In this document: piece by piece, positions 54,365-63,673 of the stretch
Layout: each line of letters starts with the position of its first letter
Numbering within the stretch: the stretch's first letter is position 1
NCBI RefSeq assembly: GCF_027568575.1
Contig: NZ_JANUVP010000007.1
Strand: one strand, 5' to 3'
Source: Caldifermentibacillus hisashii
Lineage (GTDB): Bacteria > Bacillota > Bacilli > Bacillales > Caldibacillaceae
Length of the DNA: 64,000 nt
Program-made: the position numbers and the translations under genes
Notes under the pieces: generated by a model
Told to the model about the DNA's origin: nothing
Database searches by the model: none
The model's input: the letters and a program-made list of their open reading frames with translations, nothing else

Positions 54365-57300
54365 ATGTTAAAAGTTGGAGAAATTATCAAAGGTCCATTT
54401 TGGCCAGAGATCGTTGAGATAAAAAACTGTGAGAAAATTGATGAAGATCTTTACCAAGTTGAAGCTATCGGAAGGAAAACAAATAAATATTATGATCGAT
54501 ATATTGAAAAATATCAACTGGAACAATTAGAAACGATTAAACAAGAAGATTCGTTTTTCCAACCGGAACGTCTTCAACATTATTTACAATATTATATTTT
54601 AAAAACCGAAGAACGTTATTCGCAATCAAGAGCTAGGGGAAACAAAAAAATTATTCCGCTTCCCCATCAAATTGAAGCCGTATACAGCCGAATGTTGCAG
54701 TCTCCACAAGTACGATATTTACTTGCAGACGACCCGGGCGCAGGAAAAACAATTATGTCCGGAATGTTAATCCGAGAATTATTAGCAAGGGGCAGAGCGG
54801 AAAGGATTTTAATTCTTGTACCCCCTCTTGTATTAAAACAATGGCAAGAGGAACTAAAGGAAAAGTTTGGCGAAGAATTTATCATCGTTAATCGAAACTT
54901 TTTAAATATCTCAAACGAAATCAATCCTTTTGAAACCTACGATAAAATCATTACTTCTTTATATTGGGCGGCAAGGGACGAAATTAAATCCCTCATCTTA
55001 AAAAGTCGGTTTGATTTAGTGATCGTGGATGAGGCGCATAAAATGGCGGCATATACAAGGGGAACAAAAAAGCGAAAAGTTCAGCGTACAAAAATATTTC
55101 AATTAGGCGAGGCGTTACTTAGCCATACGGAACATTGTTTACTTTTAACTGCTACGCCGCATAAAGGGGATAAAGAAAACTTTTGCCACTTAATGAGTTT
55201 AATTGACCATGATATTTTTTCCCATCTAAACAACGGAGAATCCATGTATGAAAAAAGCAATCCATTTATTATTAGAAGATTGAAAGAATCGATGGTCAAT
55301 TTTGATGGAACGCCGTTATTTCCTAAAAGAACGACGAAAACCATTACTTTTGACCTGAGTCCGGAAGAAAAAGAAATTTATGATAAAGTGACGGAATATG
55401 TTCGTTATCACTTTAACCGGTCCAAACAAAATAACAATCAGAATGTTACGTTTGCGATGATGATTTTGCAGCGTCGGTTAAGTTCTTCTTTGGATGCTAT
55501 TTATCTGTCATTAGTAAGAAGAAAAGAGAAATTAGAAGAACTTTTATACAAAAAACAAAAAAATCAACAAGTTGAAGTTCATGATTTTGACGAATTGGCT
55601 GCAGATGAGCAGGAAGAAGTAGAGGCACAATTGGAAGGTGAAACAGAAACTTTAGATTTGCACGAATTACAATTAGAAATTGATCAATTGACTGTTTTAA
55701 TTGATAAAATCAATATACTTCGGCAAAAGGACATTGAAAGAAAATATATAGAGCTTGAAAAAACGCTATTTGGTCCAAATGGATTATTAGCGCAAGGTGA
55801 AAAGTTATTAATTTTTACTGAGTCAAAAGATACTTTGTATTATTTGGAGAGGAAGCTGTTGGCTCACGTTCCGGAAGTGGCGAAAATTGTAGGTGGTTTT
55901 TCAATGGACCAAAGGCGTGCAGAGGTTGAGAAATTCCGTAATCATGTACAAATCATGTTGGCAACGGATGCAGGCGGCGAATCCATTAACCTCCAGTTTT
56001 GTAATCAAATGATCAATTACGATATTCCTTGGAACCCGAACCGGCTAGAACAAAGGATGGGGCGTATCCATCGAATCGGTCAAAAAAATGAAGTATTTGT
56101 CTTTAATTTGGTGGCCGGAAATACAAGGGAAGGCGATGTGTTAATTCGGTTATTGGAAAAAATGGAACAAATGCGTACAGATTTAGGTCAAGAACAAGTT
56201 TATGATTTTATCGGTGACGTGTTAAGAGAACAAGGAGTAGATTTGGCCACACTTATGGAAGAATCGATTAGCGGACGAGAAAACTTAGATGAATTGATTG
56301 CAAAAATGGAAAAAACTTTGTCAGATGAACATAAGCGTTTAATTGAATTGGCCAATCGAGAAAGAATGGACGAACAAAGTTTTGATTTACCGGGAATACG
56401 AAAAACATTCCAAGAACTTTCAATTAATAGTTTGCCAAAAAGAGTTTACGGTGAGTTTGTCATTAATCAATTTCAAAATACGAGAATCCGCATGAATATA
56501 TCCAGTGATCAATCCGTCTGCCGAATCAATCACTTTCCGAAAAATATACGTGAATTAGCAAAAAAACAACGGATTTTATTAAAAACGGAGCAATCTGTCC
56601 GATTTGCATTAAAACCGGATGTTGAAACAGAAGATATTCAACTATTACAAAATGATCATCCGTTATATAAATTAGCTTTGGAACTTGGGGGTACAGAAAC
56701 GCAACAAGTCACCATACCGGTGGCAAAAGTCAAAGCAAACGTTCCGGAACGAATTCAAATAGAATTGGACCAAGTTAATGTTGTGGATGGAACAGGAAGA
56801 GAATTGGAACAGTCACTGATTCTTTTAGGTAAACGGGAATCAGGAGAATGGATTGAAATAGACCCTTATCTTTTATTTAATGGGAGATTTGAATATATAA
56901 GTACAATGGGCATAGAAGATCCTTCGTTTAAACGTGAAGCAATATTACATGCAAGAAAAATCCTCCAGAGTGTACAGTTAAAGCGTGATGAATATTTAAA
57001 CAAAAAAAGTATCTATTTGCGAAAATCTTTTGACCAACAGATGAGAACATTGCAAGAGCGACTCATGCAATATCAACAAACTAATTTTGATAATAAAAAC
57101 AGTGCATTAATAAACCAGACTTATTCCCAAATTGATGATTTAGAAGAAAGAAGTAGAGAACGGTTGGAAGAAATCGAACGTGAACGAAGTATTCAATTGC
57201 AACCGATTAAAAAAATTTCACAACTTAACTTAGAACCGGCAAAGAGTGATTGTAGCAGAATCATCCCGGATGACGTTTTTGAAAATGTAAAACTATATGA

Positions 57301-57538
57301 ATATTCAAACGGAAGATTAAATGTACGAAAAAGAAAAGCGTTTGGACTCGTTGATTTTACGAGTGAAACCTCCAACGAGGAAAAACGATATATCATTGTC
57401 ACAAAGTCCCTTAATCATTTACTTGAAACAATCAGATATGAAGATTATGCGGGAGTGGAAGAAATGGTATTTATCTATGTCTTGGATCAGCAGCAAAGAA
57501 TTGTTCAAGAATTCAATTTAATAGAGTTGAAAAGATGA
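54365..57538 (+). CDS. SNF2-family helicase of the BREX operon (BrxHII-like)
   Basis: This SF2/SNF2 (COG0553-type) DNA translocase has 1057 aa. In order it shows Walker A LLADDPGAGKTIMSG (Lys about 128), motif II VIVDEAHKM (222-225) and motif III LLTATPHKGD. The second RecA domain follows from about 470 with LATDAGGESINLQFCNQ, and motif VI QRMGRIHRIGQ near 570. A C-terminal 400-residue part with coiled coils lacks a known nuclease motif. It closes the BREX operon (terminator at 57563). Such helicases occur in BREX types 3 and 5 and, as DrmD, in DISARM. Here it is coupled to a type-1-like gene set without brxL. Confidence 0.9.
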   Translation: MLKVGEIIKGPFWPEIVEIKNCEKIDEDLYQVEAIGRKTNKYYDRYIEKYQLEQLETIKQEDSFFQPERLQHYLQYYILKTEERYSQSRARGNKKIIPLPHQIEAVYSRMLQSPQVRYLLADDPGAGKTIMSGMLIRELLARGRAERILILVPPLVLKQWQEELKEKFGEEFIIVNRNFLNISNEINPFETYDKIITSLYWAARDEIKSLILKSRFDLVIVDEAHKMAAYTRGTKKRKVQRTKIFQLGEALLSHTEHCLLLTATPHKGDKENFCHLMSLIDHDIFSHLNNGESMYEKSNPFIIRRLKESMVNFDGTPLFPKRTTKTITFDLSPEEKEIYDKVTEYVRYHFNRSKQNNNQNVTFAMMILQRRLSSSLDAIYLSLVRRKEKLEELLYKKQKNQQVEVHDFDELAADEQEEVEAQLEGETETLDLHELQLEIDQLTVLIDKINILRQKDIERKYIELEKTLFGPNGLLAQGEKLLIFTESKDTLYYLERKLLAHVPEVAKIVGGFSMDQRRAEVEKFRNHVQIMLATDAGGESINLQFCNQMINYDIPWNPNRLEQRMGRIHRIGQKNEVFVFNLVAGNTREGDVLIRLLEKMEQMRTDLGQEQVYDFIGDVLREQGVDLATLMEESISGRENLDELIAKMEKTLSDEHKRLIELANRERMDEQSFDLPGIRKTFQELSINSLPKRVYGEFVINQFQNTRIRMNISSDQSVCRINHFPKNIRELAKKQRILLKTEQSVRFALKPDVETEDIQLLQNDHPLYKLALELGGTETQQVTIPVAKVKANVPERIQIELDQVNVVDGTGRELEQSLILLGKRESGEWIEIDPYLLFNGRFEYISTMGIEDPSFKREAILHARKILQSVQLKRDEYLNKKSIYLRKSFDQQMRTLQERLMQYQQTNFDNKNSALINQTYSQIDDLEERSRERLEEIERERSIQLQPIKKISQLNLEPAKSDCSRIIPDDVFENVKLYEYSNGRLNVRKRKAFGLVDFTSETSNEEKRYIIVTKSLNHLLETIRYEDYAGVEEMVFIYVLDQQQRIVQEFNLIELKR

Positions 57539-57562
57539 AGTCAAAAGAAAAATTCTTTAATA

Positions 57563-57596
57563 AAGACTCAAGAATGTTGCCTCATTCTTTGGTCTT
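57563..57596 (+). terminator. Terminator of the BREX operon
   Basis: AAGACTCAAGAATG pairs with CATTCTTTGGTCTT (two mismatches), followed by ATTTTTTAT. Confidence 0.75.
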
Positions 57597-57972
57597 ATTT
57601 TTTATCATTTTGGCGGGTTGGACAGTTCACTGATGTTTTTACATTTACGAGTACGGAAAATATGTAAAAACTTTAACCTATGTAAAAGTTATTGTTGTAA
57701 GTGGAAACCAGATGAGAGGTTTGTAAAAAGTAGAGGTTTTTCGGTACGGGATTTTTGTAAAAAGTTAAAAGCCGTTTAAATAAATATGTATCTCTTACCA
57801 ATTTATGGTATCAGTTTTTTGCACCAAATTCAAGTTAATTTTCATTCGCAAAATGGGGATGAATTAGGAGCTGTGAGATACTAATTCTCGGCTTGGAAGG
57901 GTGGTTTTTTAATCTCCATAACATTAATTTGAAGCGGTTCTTGGGGGATAAGGGTTATGAATTTGTTCATAG

Positions 57973-58008
57973 GTTTAACTGGGTAGGTTATAATATACCC
58001 AGTTAAAC
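57973..58008. repeat. Perfect 13-bp inverted repeat between defence operons
   Basis: GTTTAACTGGGTA and TACCCAGTTAAAC are separated by 10 bases. There is no T run on either strand. The rest of 57597-58033 shows no gene. Confidence 0.6.
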
Positions 58009-58033
58009 TGATGAATCTGTGGTTCAATCGTAA

Positions 58034-58174
58034 TCATTTTGCCCGGATAACCTTGTATATTGCAATTTTTCGAGAACCATGCGTAGCACCATAATGATGT
58101 TGATCTTCTTCCGGTATAGGATCTCCTTGAAGGCAGGAAGCACAAAAAGGACAGAATTCCTTATTATCATTCAT
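58034..58174 (-). CDS. Small zinc-ribbon-like protein, probably C-terminally truncated
   Basis: The 46-aa frame begins at ATG 58174 with AAGGAGGAGAAGG just upstream. It has CPFCASC near the N-terminus and PIPEEDQHHYGATHGSRKI, a pattern I know from small phage and element proteins that end in a second CxxC pair. Here the second pair is absent and the sequence ends KVIRAK, so the distal half is probably lost. Function unknown. Confidence 0.5.
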   Translation of the reverse strand: MNDNKEFCPFCASCLQGDPIPEEDQHHYGATHGSRKIAIYKVIRAK

Positions 58175-58273
58175 CTCCTTCTCCTCCTTCTTACGTGTAG
58201 AAGTTACGTTTAACAACTTTTGTTAACAATATATCACCCAGATGATACAAAATGCAAAGGAGGAGGAAGATTT

Positions 58274-58453
58274 TTGTCTGTCTTGGAAACCAAATGGCTG
58301 CAATACTATTATTCATTAATAAAATCAACAATCGGAAAATGTGAACTCTTTGGAAATAGGCGAAATTACACCAGATATGTCACAATGGACAAAATCAATC
58401 GGTCTTTAACGATTGTGTTTATATGTTATTTTATGATGGCAATTGTAACCTGA
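58274..58453 (+). CDS. Possible 59-aa protein
   Basis: AAAGGAGGAGGAAG lies just before TTG 58274, an unusually strong ribosome binding site for a small frame. The product begins SVLETKWLQYYYSLIK and ends with a hydrophobic stretch (TIVFICYFMMAIV). The binding site is the main support; no homologue is recognised. Confidence 0.35.
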   Translation: MSVLETKWLQYYYSLIKSTIGKCELFGNRRNYTRYVTMDKINRSLTIVFICYFMMAIVT

Positions 58454-58615
58454 AAAATTTCTTAATTGTATAGAGATGATTAAGATATAACAAATCACTG
58501 GTTAGAATAATTAATGTACCATTCTTTTATACTTACTTTTCCACTTTAACAATAAAATATTTGGTGGCCTTTGTTTCCAGAAATTGTTTAACAATTATCG
58601 GTAAGGATATTAATT

Positions 58616-58897
58616 TCAGTGGATCGTTGTTTGCAAAACGTCTTGAAACACCATTGTTCCTTCTTCTGAAAAATAGAGGTAGCGTTCATTATAGCCGAGA
58701 TAATAAACGTAAAGGCCTTTACCATCATATAAGTTAGCAGTACTTGTTAAATTAGAATAAGGAATAAATCCCAATTTATTGACTTTTGAACGTGTTGTCA
58801 CTTCTATTCCTTCTTTTGTTAATTTATGTACTCTAACCTTGGTTGTCTGATTGATGTAAAAACAAGTTTCATCGGGTTTATTTGACAAAAAAATCAA
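58616..58897 (-). CDS. Small hypothetical protein
   Basis: The 93-aa frame is read from TTG 58897, eight bases after AAAGGAG; an ATG at 58915 is in frame but has the binding site inside the gene. The product is rich in beta strands (TTKVRVHKLTKEGIEVTTRS) with aromatic residues near the end (GLYVYYLGYNERYLYF). No family is recognised. It lies between BREX and the Gabija-type genes and points away from the latter. Confidence 0.5.
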   Translation of the reverse strand: MIFLSNKPDETCFYINQTTKVRVHKLTKEGIEVTTRSKVNKLGFIPYSNLTSTANLYDGKGLYVYYLGYNERYLYFSEEGTMVFQDVLQTTIH

Positions 58898-58915
58898 AGT
58901 TAACTCTCCTTTCAT

Positions 58916-59218
58916 TTAAAAATTTTTCAATAAGTATTAGTGTTACGAGTGATAAGTTTATAAATATTTTATAAAATAAATTTTGAATATTCAAAACAAA
59001 CAAAATAAAATTTTATATCAAGTTTGATTCTCCATTTTTCGCAAGAATATTAAAAAAAGGAAAAAATGCAGGGATTATTATGAGATTCTGTATTCAAATG
59101 AAAAAAGCAGACTGGAAAAATATTTGCGAGACTATGATGTAAGTTAGGAGATACAAGACCAAAGTCTATGATAGAATATTACTAAAAGTTAAATTATGGT
59201 TAAATTGGGGGAGACTTT
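58916..59218. other. Gene-free promoter region of the Gabija-type operon
   Basis: It is AT-rich. TATGATAGAATATT near 59168 could serve as the -10 region for the genes downstream. Nothing else is recognised. Confidence 0.4.
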
Positions 59219-61108
59219 ATGCACTTATCTAAATTAGTTATCGAGGGTTTCCGATGTTTCAATGAAAAAGCAGAGATACCTTTAAATAAAGGACTTACAG
59301 TCATTTTAGGGGAGAATGGTAGCGGGAAATCTGCAATCGTTGATGCAATTCGGTTAATTTTAAATGATGACGAATTTGGCAAATCAATGGTTTCAGAAAG
59401 AGATTTTTGGCACTCATTTGGTAAAAGTAAAAATGAATCTAGTACGAGCTTCCGTATAGATATAGAATTTTCTAAATTGAAACCTGTTGAACAAGTTGCA
59501 TACTTACCTTGGTTAAAAACAGAAGATTTAAGTACAGCATCTTTACACCTAAAAGTGCAAAATAAAACTAATCAAAATAAACATTACAAAAAAGAGTTAT
59601 GGGGCGGAAATTCTTCGAGTAGTAGTTTTGAGTGGGATACATATAAATCTATTCAATGTACATACTTACCGCCTTTAAGAGATGCTGAACACCGACTTAG
59701 AGATGTAAGGGGATCAAGATTAGCTCGTTTAATTACAAAAATAGAACCAGAAAACAGTGCAAAAGAACGTTTAGTGGAAACAGTTAAACAAAATAATCAA
59801 CAATTGCTAAAAGACGAACTAATTGTAAAAGTGAAAACTAACATTAAATCACGTTTAGTAGAGACATTGGGAGAAAAACTTGCTCAAGATATAAGTATTT
59901 CTTTTTCAGATACACGATTTGAGAGAATAATTGAAAATCTAAAACTATTATTTTATCCATTTCTGGATGATAGCACGTCAATAGATGAATTTAGAGAACT
60001 ATCTGAGAATAGTTTAGGATATAACAATTTAATATATTTGGCTACGGTTCTTGCTGAATTAGAGGATGTAAATGAACAAGAGATATCTTGTAAAATCTTA
60101 CTCATCGAGGAACCTGAAGCGCACCTTCACCCACAACTTCAGACGAAACTTCTTGAATATATTGAGAAACAGGCAAAACTTAAAGGTGTTCAAGTCATAG
60201 TTACTACACATTCCCCCACAATAGCAGCATCAATAGATCTTGATAATATACTTGTTGTTAATAAAACCGAATTAAATAGAAGTCCTGTAATAGTACCTTT
60301 AACAAATGTGGGACTAACACCGAAACAAAAATTTTTTTTACAAAGATGGATGGACATCACTAAATCAACTTTACTTTTCGCAAGGGGGATTATTCTAGTT
60401 GAGGGAATTGCAGAGGCATTAGTAATCCCAGAGTTAGCAAAAAGGGTTTTACACAAACATTTAGCTTCAAAGGATAGAATATCAGAGTACTCGTTGGAAG
60501 AATATAGCGTTTCAATAATAAATATGGGAGGCGTATATTTTGAATCATTCTTTCAGTTATTTATAAATGCTGAAAAAAGGGGAGAGGGTATCCCAATTAG
60601 ATGCGCCGGAATAACTGACTGTGATCCTGATAAGGATTCGACTCCGTATAATGGTAAAGAATGTGATTGTAAGAATCCAGCTTTAAAGCTAAAAACAAAA
60701 ATAAATAATAGCAAGTATTGTCGTTTATACAGCAATTTAAAAACTTTTGAATATGACTTAGCTCTAGCCGAGGGGAATTTTCCTATAATGGCCAATACTC
60801 TTCTTGAAATCATAGAAACTGATGGACCTACTAAAAAACAAATAAAAGAATACATAAGATTATTTCCAGATGCTCCTGTTAGTGAAAAAGCTAAAATGGC
60901 TAAATATTTATTAGATAAAATAGATGATTCCAATATTTGTGGCAAAGGGGTTTTCTCTCAACAATTGGCTTATAAACTCGCAAATAATGAAATTGAATTC
61001 TCTGTTCCTGAATATATTGAAAAAGCAATTTTATGGGCATGTAAGCTTGAAGGTGATGGGGGGAATAAAGGTGGGGAATCAAATACTGTTGAAAAATCAA
61101 ACGAATAA
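59219..61108 (+). CDS. gajA: OLD-family ATP-dependent endonuclease (GajA-like)
   Basis: GajA is the nucleotide-sensing DNA-nicking subunit of Gabija. The 629-aa protein has an N-terminal ABC-type ATPase: Walker A ILGENGSGKSA (Lys 37), then ILLIEEPEAHLHPQL (about 294-305) and VIVTTHSPTIAAS. It is followed by a TOPRIM nuclease domain: ILVEGIAEALVIPEL (Glu about 395) and AGITDCDPDKD (Asp about 467). After the TOPRIM Asp a cysteine-containing insert (KECDCKNP) is seen. It is about 50 aa longer than the B. cereus GajA I recall. ATG 59219 follows GGGGAG. The UvrD-like gene follows at once, the class-2 OLD arrangement. Confidence 0.9.
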   Translation: MHLSKLVIEGFRCFNEKAEIPLNKGLTVILGENGSGKSAIVDAIRLILNDDEFGKSMVSERDFWHSFGKSKNESSTSFRIDIEFSKLKPVEQVAYLPWLKTEDLSTASLHLKVQNKTNQNKHYKKELWGGNSSSSSFEWDTYKSIQCTYLPPLRDAEHRLRDVRGSRLARLITKIEPENSAKERLVETVKQNNQQLLKDELIVKVKTNIKSRLVETLGEKLAQDISISFSDTRFERIIENLKLLFYPFLDDSTSIDEFRELSENSLGYNNLIYLATVLAELEDVNEQEISCKILLIEEPEAHLHPQLQTKLLEYIEKQAKLKGVQVIVTTHSPTIAASIDLDNILVVNKTELNRSPVIVPLTNVGLTPKQKFFLQRWMDITKSTLLFARGIILVEGIAEALVIPELAKRVLHKHLASKDRISEYSLEEYSVSIINMGGVYFESFFQLFINAEKRGEGIPIRCAGITDCDPDKDSTPYNGKECDCKNPALKLKTKINNSKYCRLYSNLKTFEYDLALAEGNFPIMANTLLEIIETDGPTKKQIKEYIRLFPDAPVSEKAKMAKYLLDKIDDSNICGKGVFSQQLAYKLANNEIEFSVPEYIEKAILWACKLEGDGGNKGGESNTVEKSNE

Positions 61109-61109
61109 G

Positions 61110-62918
61110 ATGGCACTAATACAATCTGTTTTGAAACATAAAGACATATTAAATATTTCATCACAACAAGCTGATTTTATTTTGCAACCATTAAATTATG
61201 ATTGTTTTCTTAGTGCCTGTCCGGGAAGTGGAAAGACTCATTCAGTTAGTCTAAAATTCGCCTATGAAATTAATAATTGGATTTCTAGAACAAGTGGTAT
61301 AGCAGTTCTATCTTTTACTAATAATGCTGCAAATGAAATTAAAAATAGAGCAAATAATATTCTTAAAGAAAAACAAGTTGGATACCCTCATTTTGTCGGA
61401 ACAATTGATAGTTGGATACATGCGTACATTTTTCATCCCTTTGCAAATGAGGTTACTGGCTATACTGGGGAAAATGATGATTACACTCATAAATTAATAC
61501 AAGATGGTAACCACGGTCCTTGGATAAAAAAATACAACTATAAAGATATTTCTATTTTAGATTATACATTTGATAAAAATGATCAATTAATCTTTATCAG
61601 TAAAAAAGAGAAAAGTGACAATAATCCATATGTTGTTAAAGTATTAAAAGAAAACAAGCTGAAATTTGCTAAAGATGGCTTCGTTACTTATTCAGATATA
61701 GAGTATTGGGCTTTTAAGTTATTACAGAAAAGAGGAGACATACTAGATTTAATCGCAAAAAGATTCCCCTTTATTATTATTGATGAGTGTCAAGATTTAT
61801 CAGAGATTCAACTTGAGATTTTTGAATTATTAAAACATGCGGGTGTTTCAATTCATTTAGTAGGAGATTTAGACCAAGCAATTTATGAATTTAGAAATGT
61901 ATTTCCTGATAAAGTAAGAAATAAAATCAAGTTATGGAGGTTACACCAATTAGAATTAAGTCTTAACTATAGAAGCGTCCAACAAATTTGTAATGTTATT
62001 ACAAAGTTATCTGGAAAACAACAAATTGTTGGTATTAGATCTAGTCTCAATAAAAGTTGTTTACTTTGGGTTTATGATAAAAAGGATGATATGCATAAAG
62101 TTCGAGATGCTTTTATCAAGTTGTTAAATAAAAGAAATATAAATATCGATGATGCAGTAATCATTGCTAGGGGTTCTTCATTGGTAAATAAAATAAAGGG
62201 TTATGAACAAAATAGTAAATTAGATAAGGTCAAGAACAGTATTTCATTTAAGATAGCTACTGCAATAGCACATTGGCAATCACCTGATGTTTTTGATAAA
62301 CAATATGCTATACAAACCCTTGGAAATGTATTAGTTGATTTAGTTTATGATGGTAAAGGAATTAAAAGAGAAAATATTAAAACACCATTTGCTTATCAAC
62401 CCATGGAATGGCGGTTAGCCCTTAAAACCTGTCTCGATAGACTTGTTGAATCTAGTGATTTTACAAAAAATGATGATTCTAAACAGATATGGAAGGATTG
62501 GATAAGAAATGTGTTAAAAAAGGAGTTTGAACTTTTTTGGAATGAATTTAAAGAAGTCACATGTTCATTTAATAATGTATCTACAAGATTAAAATCTCCG
62601 AATAAACTTACTGACACTCCTATTTCAAAAAGCTTATTGTTAGGAAAATCAAATGCTGATTCAAAAATCAAAGTAGACACTATTCATAGTGTTAAAGGAG
62701 AAACTTACAAAGCAGTTTTATTTGTATCTGCGCCAACTAAAAATTCTGAGGGAGGATATTTTGAACACTGGCTTCAAAGAGATACAGAGGCAAACAGATT
62801 TGCATTTGTTGCGTGTTCAAGACCTGAAGAACTTTTGGTATTAGCGATTCCGGAGGATACTGAAGAAATACATAATCTTGGATTTTATCAAGATAACATA
62901 AAAAACTATTATTCATAG
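61110..62918 (+). CDS. gajB: UvrD/Rep-like SF1 helicase (GajB-like)
   Basis: The partner of GajA, proposed to act on DNA ends and activated by nicking. From ATG 61110 the protein is 602 aa and shows motif I LSACPGSGKTHSVS (Lys about 42), motif Ia AVLSFTNNAANEIKNRA, motif II FIIIDECQDLSE (225-226), motif III LVGDLDQAIYEFR, motif IV LNYRSVQQICN and motif V IHSVKGETYKAVLFV. The frame is open upstream to 60924 inside gajA; GTG or TTG codons at about 61071-61092 are possible starts after GGTGGGG. The start is therefore uncertain by up to 13 codons. It is translated directly after or overlapping gajA. Confidence 0.88.
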   Translation: MALIQSVLKHKDILNISSQQADFILQPLNYDCFLSACPGSGKTHSVSLKFAYEINNWISRTSGIAVLSFTNNAANEIKNRANNILKEKQVGYPHFVGTIDSWIHAYIFHPFANEVTGYTGENDDYTHKLIQDGNHGPWIKKYNYKDISILDYTFDKNDQLIFISKKEKSDNNPYVVKVLKENKLKFAKDGFVTYSDIEYWAFKLLQKRGDILDLIAKRFPFIIIDECQDLSEIQLEIFELLKHAGVSIHLVGDLDQAIYEFRNVFPDKVRNKIKLWRLHQLELSLNYRSVQQICNVITKLSGKQQIVGIRSSLNKSCLLWVYDKKDDMHKVRDAFIKLLNKRNINIDDAVIIARGSSLVNKIKGYEQNSKLDKVKNSISFKIATAIAHWQSPDVFDKQYAIQTLGNVLVDLVYDGKGIKRENIKTPFAYQPMEWRLALKTCLDRLVESSDFTKNDDSKQIWKDWIRNVLKKEFELFWNEFKEVTCSFNNVSTRLKSPNKLTDTPISKSLLLGKSNADSKIKVDTIHSVKGETYKAVLFVSAPTKNSEGGYFEHWLQRDTEANRFAFVACSRPEELLVLAIPEDTEEIHNLGFYQDNIKNYYS

Positions 62919-63097
62919 CTGATTTTTGAAAATGTTAAGTGATTAAAAGCATTTTTAATTGTTTGTTTTTGGTGAAAAGATAATTACTATTGTGCTGAAA
63001 ACAAAAAAATTTGAATAATCGATGACTTAATTATAATATCTGAAGCTACACTTAAGAACTTTTACTAAAATGATAGTAATGGGTAGGTGAAATTAAT

Positions 63098-63673
63098 ATG
63101 GCTGAGAATATTTTTTATAAAAAAGAGGAATTACTAGAACAATTGGATCGGCATTTAGAATGGATTAAAAGTTGTGATACTAAAACATCTATTGTCCTTG
63201 GCGTGATTGGTATATTTCTTACTATATTTGCATCTGATAGTTCTATTAATATGTTAAATCTAGTCTTTTCAGAAGCAATCCAAAACCTTAACTTTTCCAA
63301 TCTTTTATATTTGTTATTTTTTACTTTATCTTTGTGTATTTTTGTGTATGGAGCATTTTGTTTAATAAGGGTATTGATTCCAAGATTGAGTAAGGAAGTC
63401 GAAGTGTATCAGGGAACTTATAAGGATTCATTATACTTTTTTGAAGCTATAGCCAAAAGTACTTTCCCTGAATACAAAGAAAAAGTGGCTAAAAGAATAG
63501 AAGAAGATGATATAAATGATATTATGTCCCAAATCTTCATTAACGCTAAAATCTGTACAATTAAGTACTCGTTATACAAAAAGGGTATTAAATTTTCCTT
63601 CCTAGGAATAGCAGGAATATTAATATTGTATGTAATAGGCATAATCTTATTAAAATCAGGAGGTTTTAATTAA
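63098..63673 (+). CDS. Pycsar effector, transmembrane type (PycTM-like)
   Basis: The 191-aa protein has an amphipathic N-terminal helix with ELLEQLDRHLEWIKSCDTKT, the pattern that opens PycTM-type effectors, then membrane segments at about 31-46, 68-94 and 165-187. GGGTAGGTG precedes ATG 63098. The next gene encodes a nucleotide cyclase and overlaps by one base (TAATG), which gives the effector-cyclase pair of Pycsar. In that system cCMP or cUMP made after infection opens or disrupts the membrane through the effector. Assignment rests on topology, the helical motif and the neighbour. Confidence 0.8.
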   Translation: MAENIFYKKEELLEQLDRHLEWIKSCDTKTSIVLGVIGIFLTIFASDSSINMLNLVFSEAIQNLNFSNLLYLLFFTLSLCIFVYGAFCLIRVLIPRLSKEVEVYQGTYKDSLYFFEAIAKSTFPEYKEKVAKRIEEDDINDIMSQIFINAKICTIKYSLYKKGIKFSFLGIAGILILYVIGIILLKSGGFN

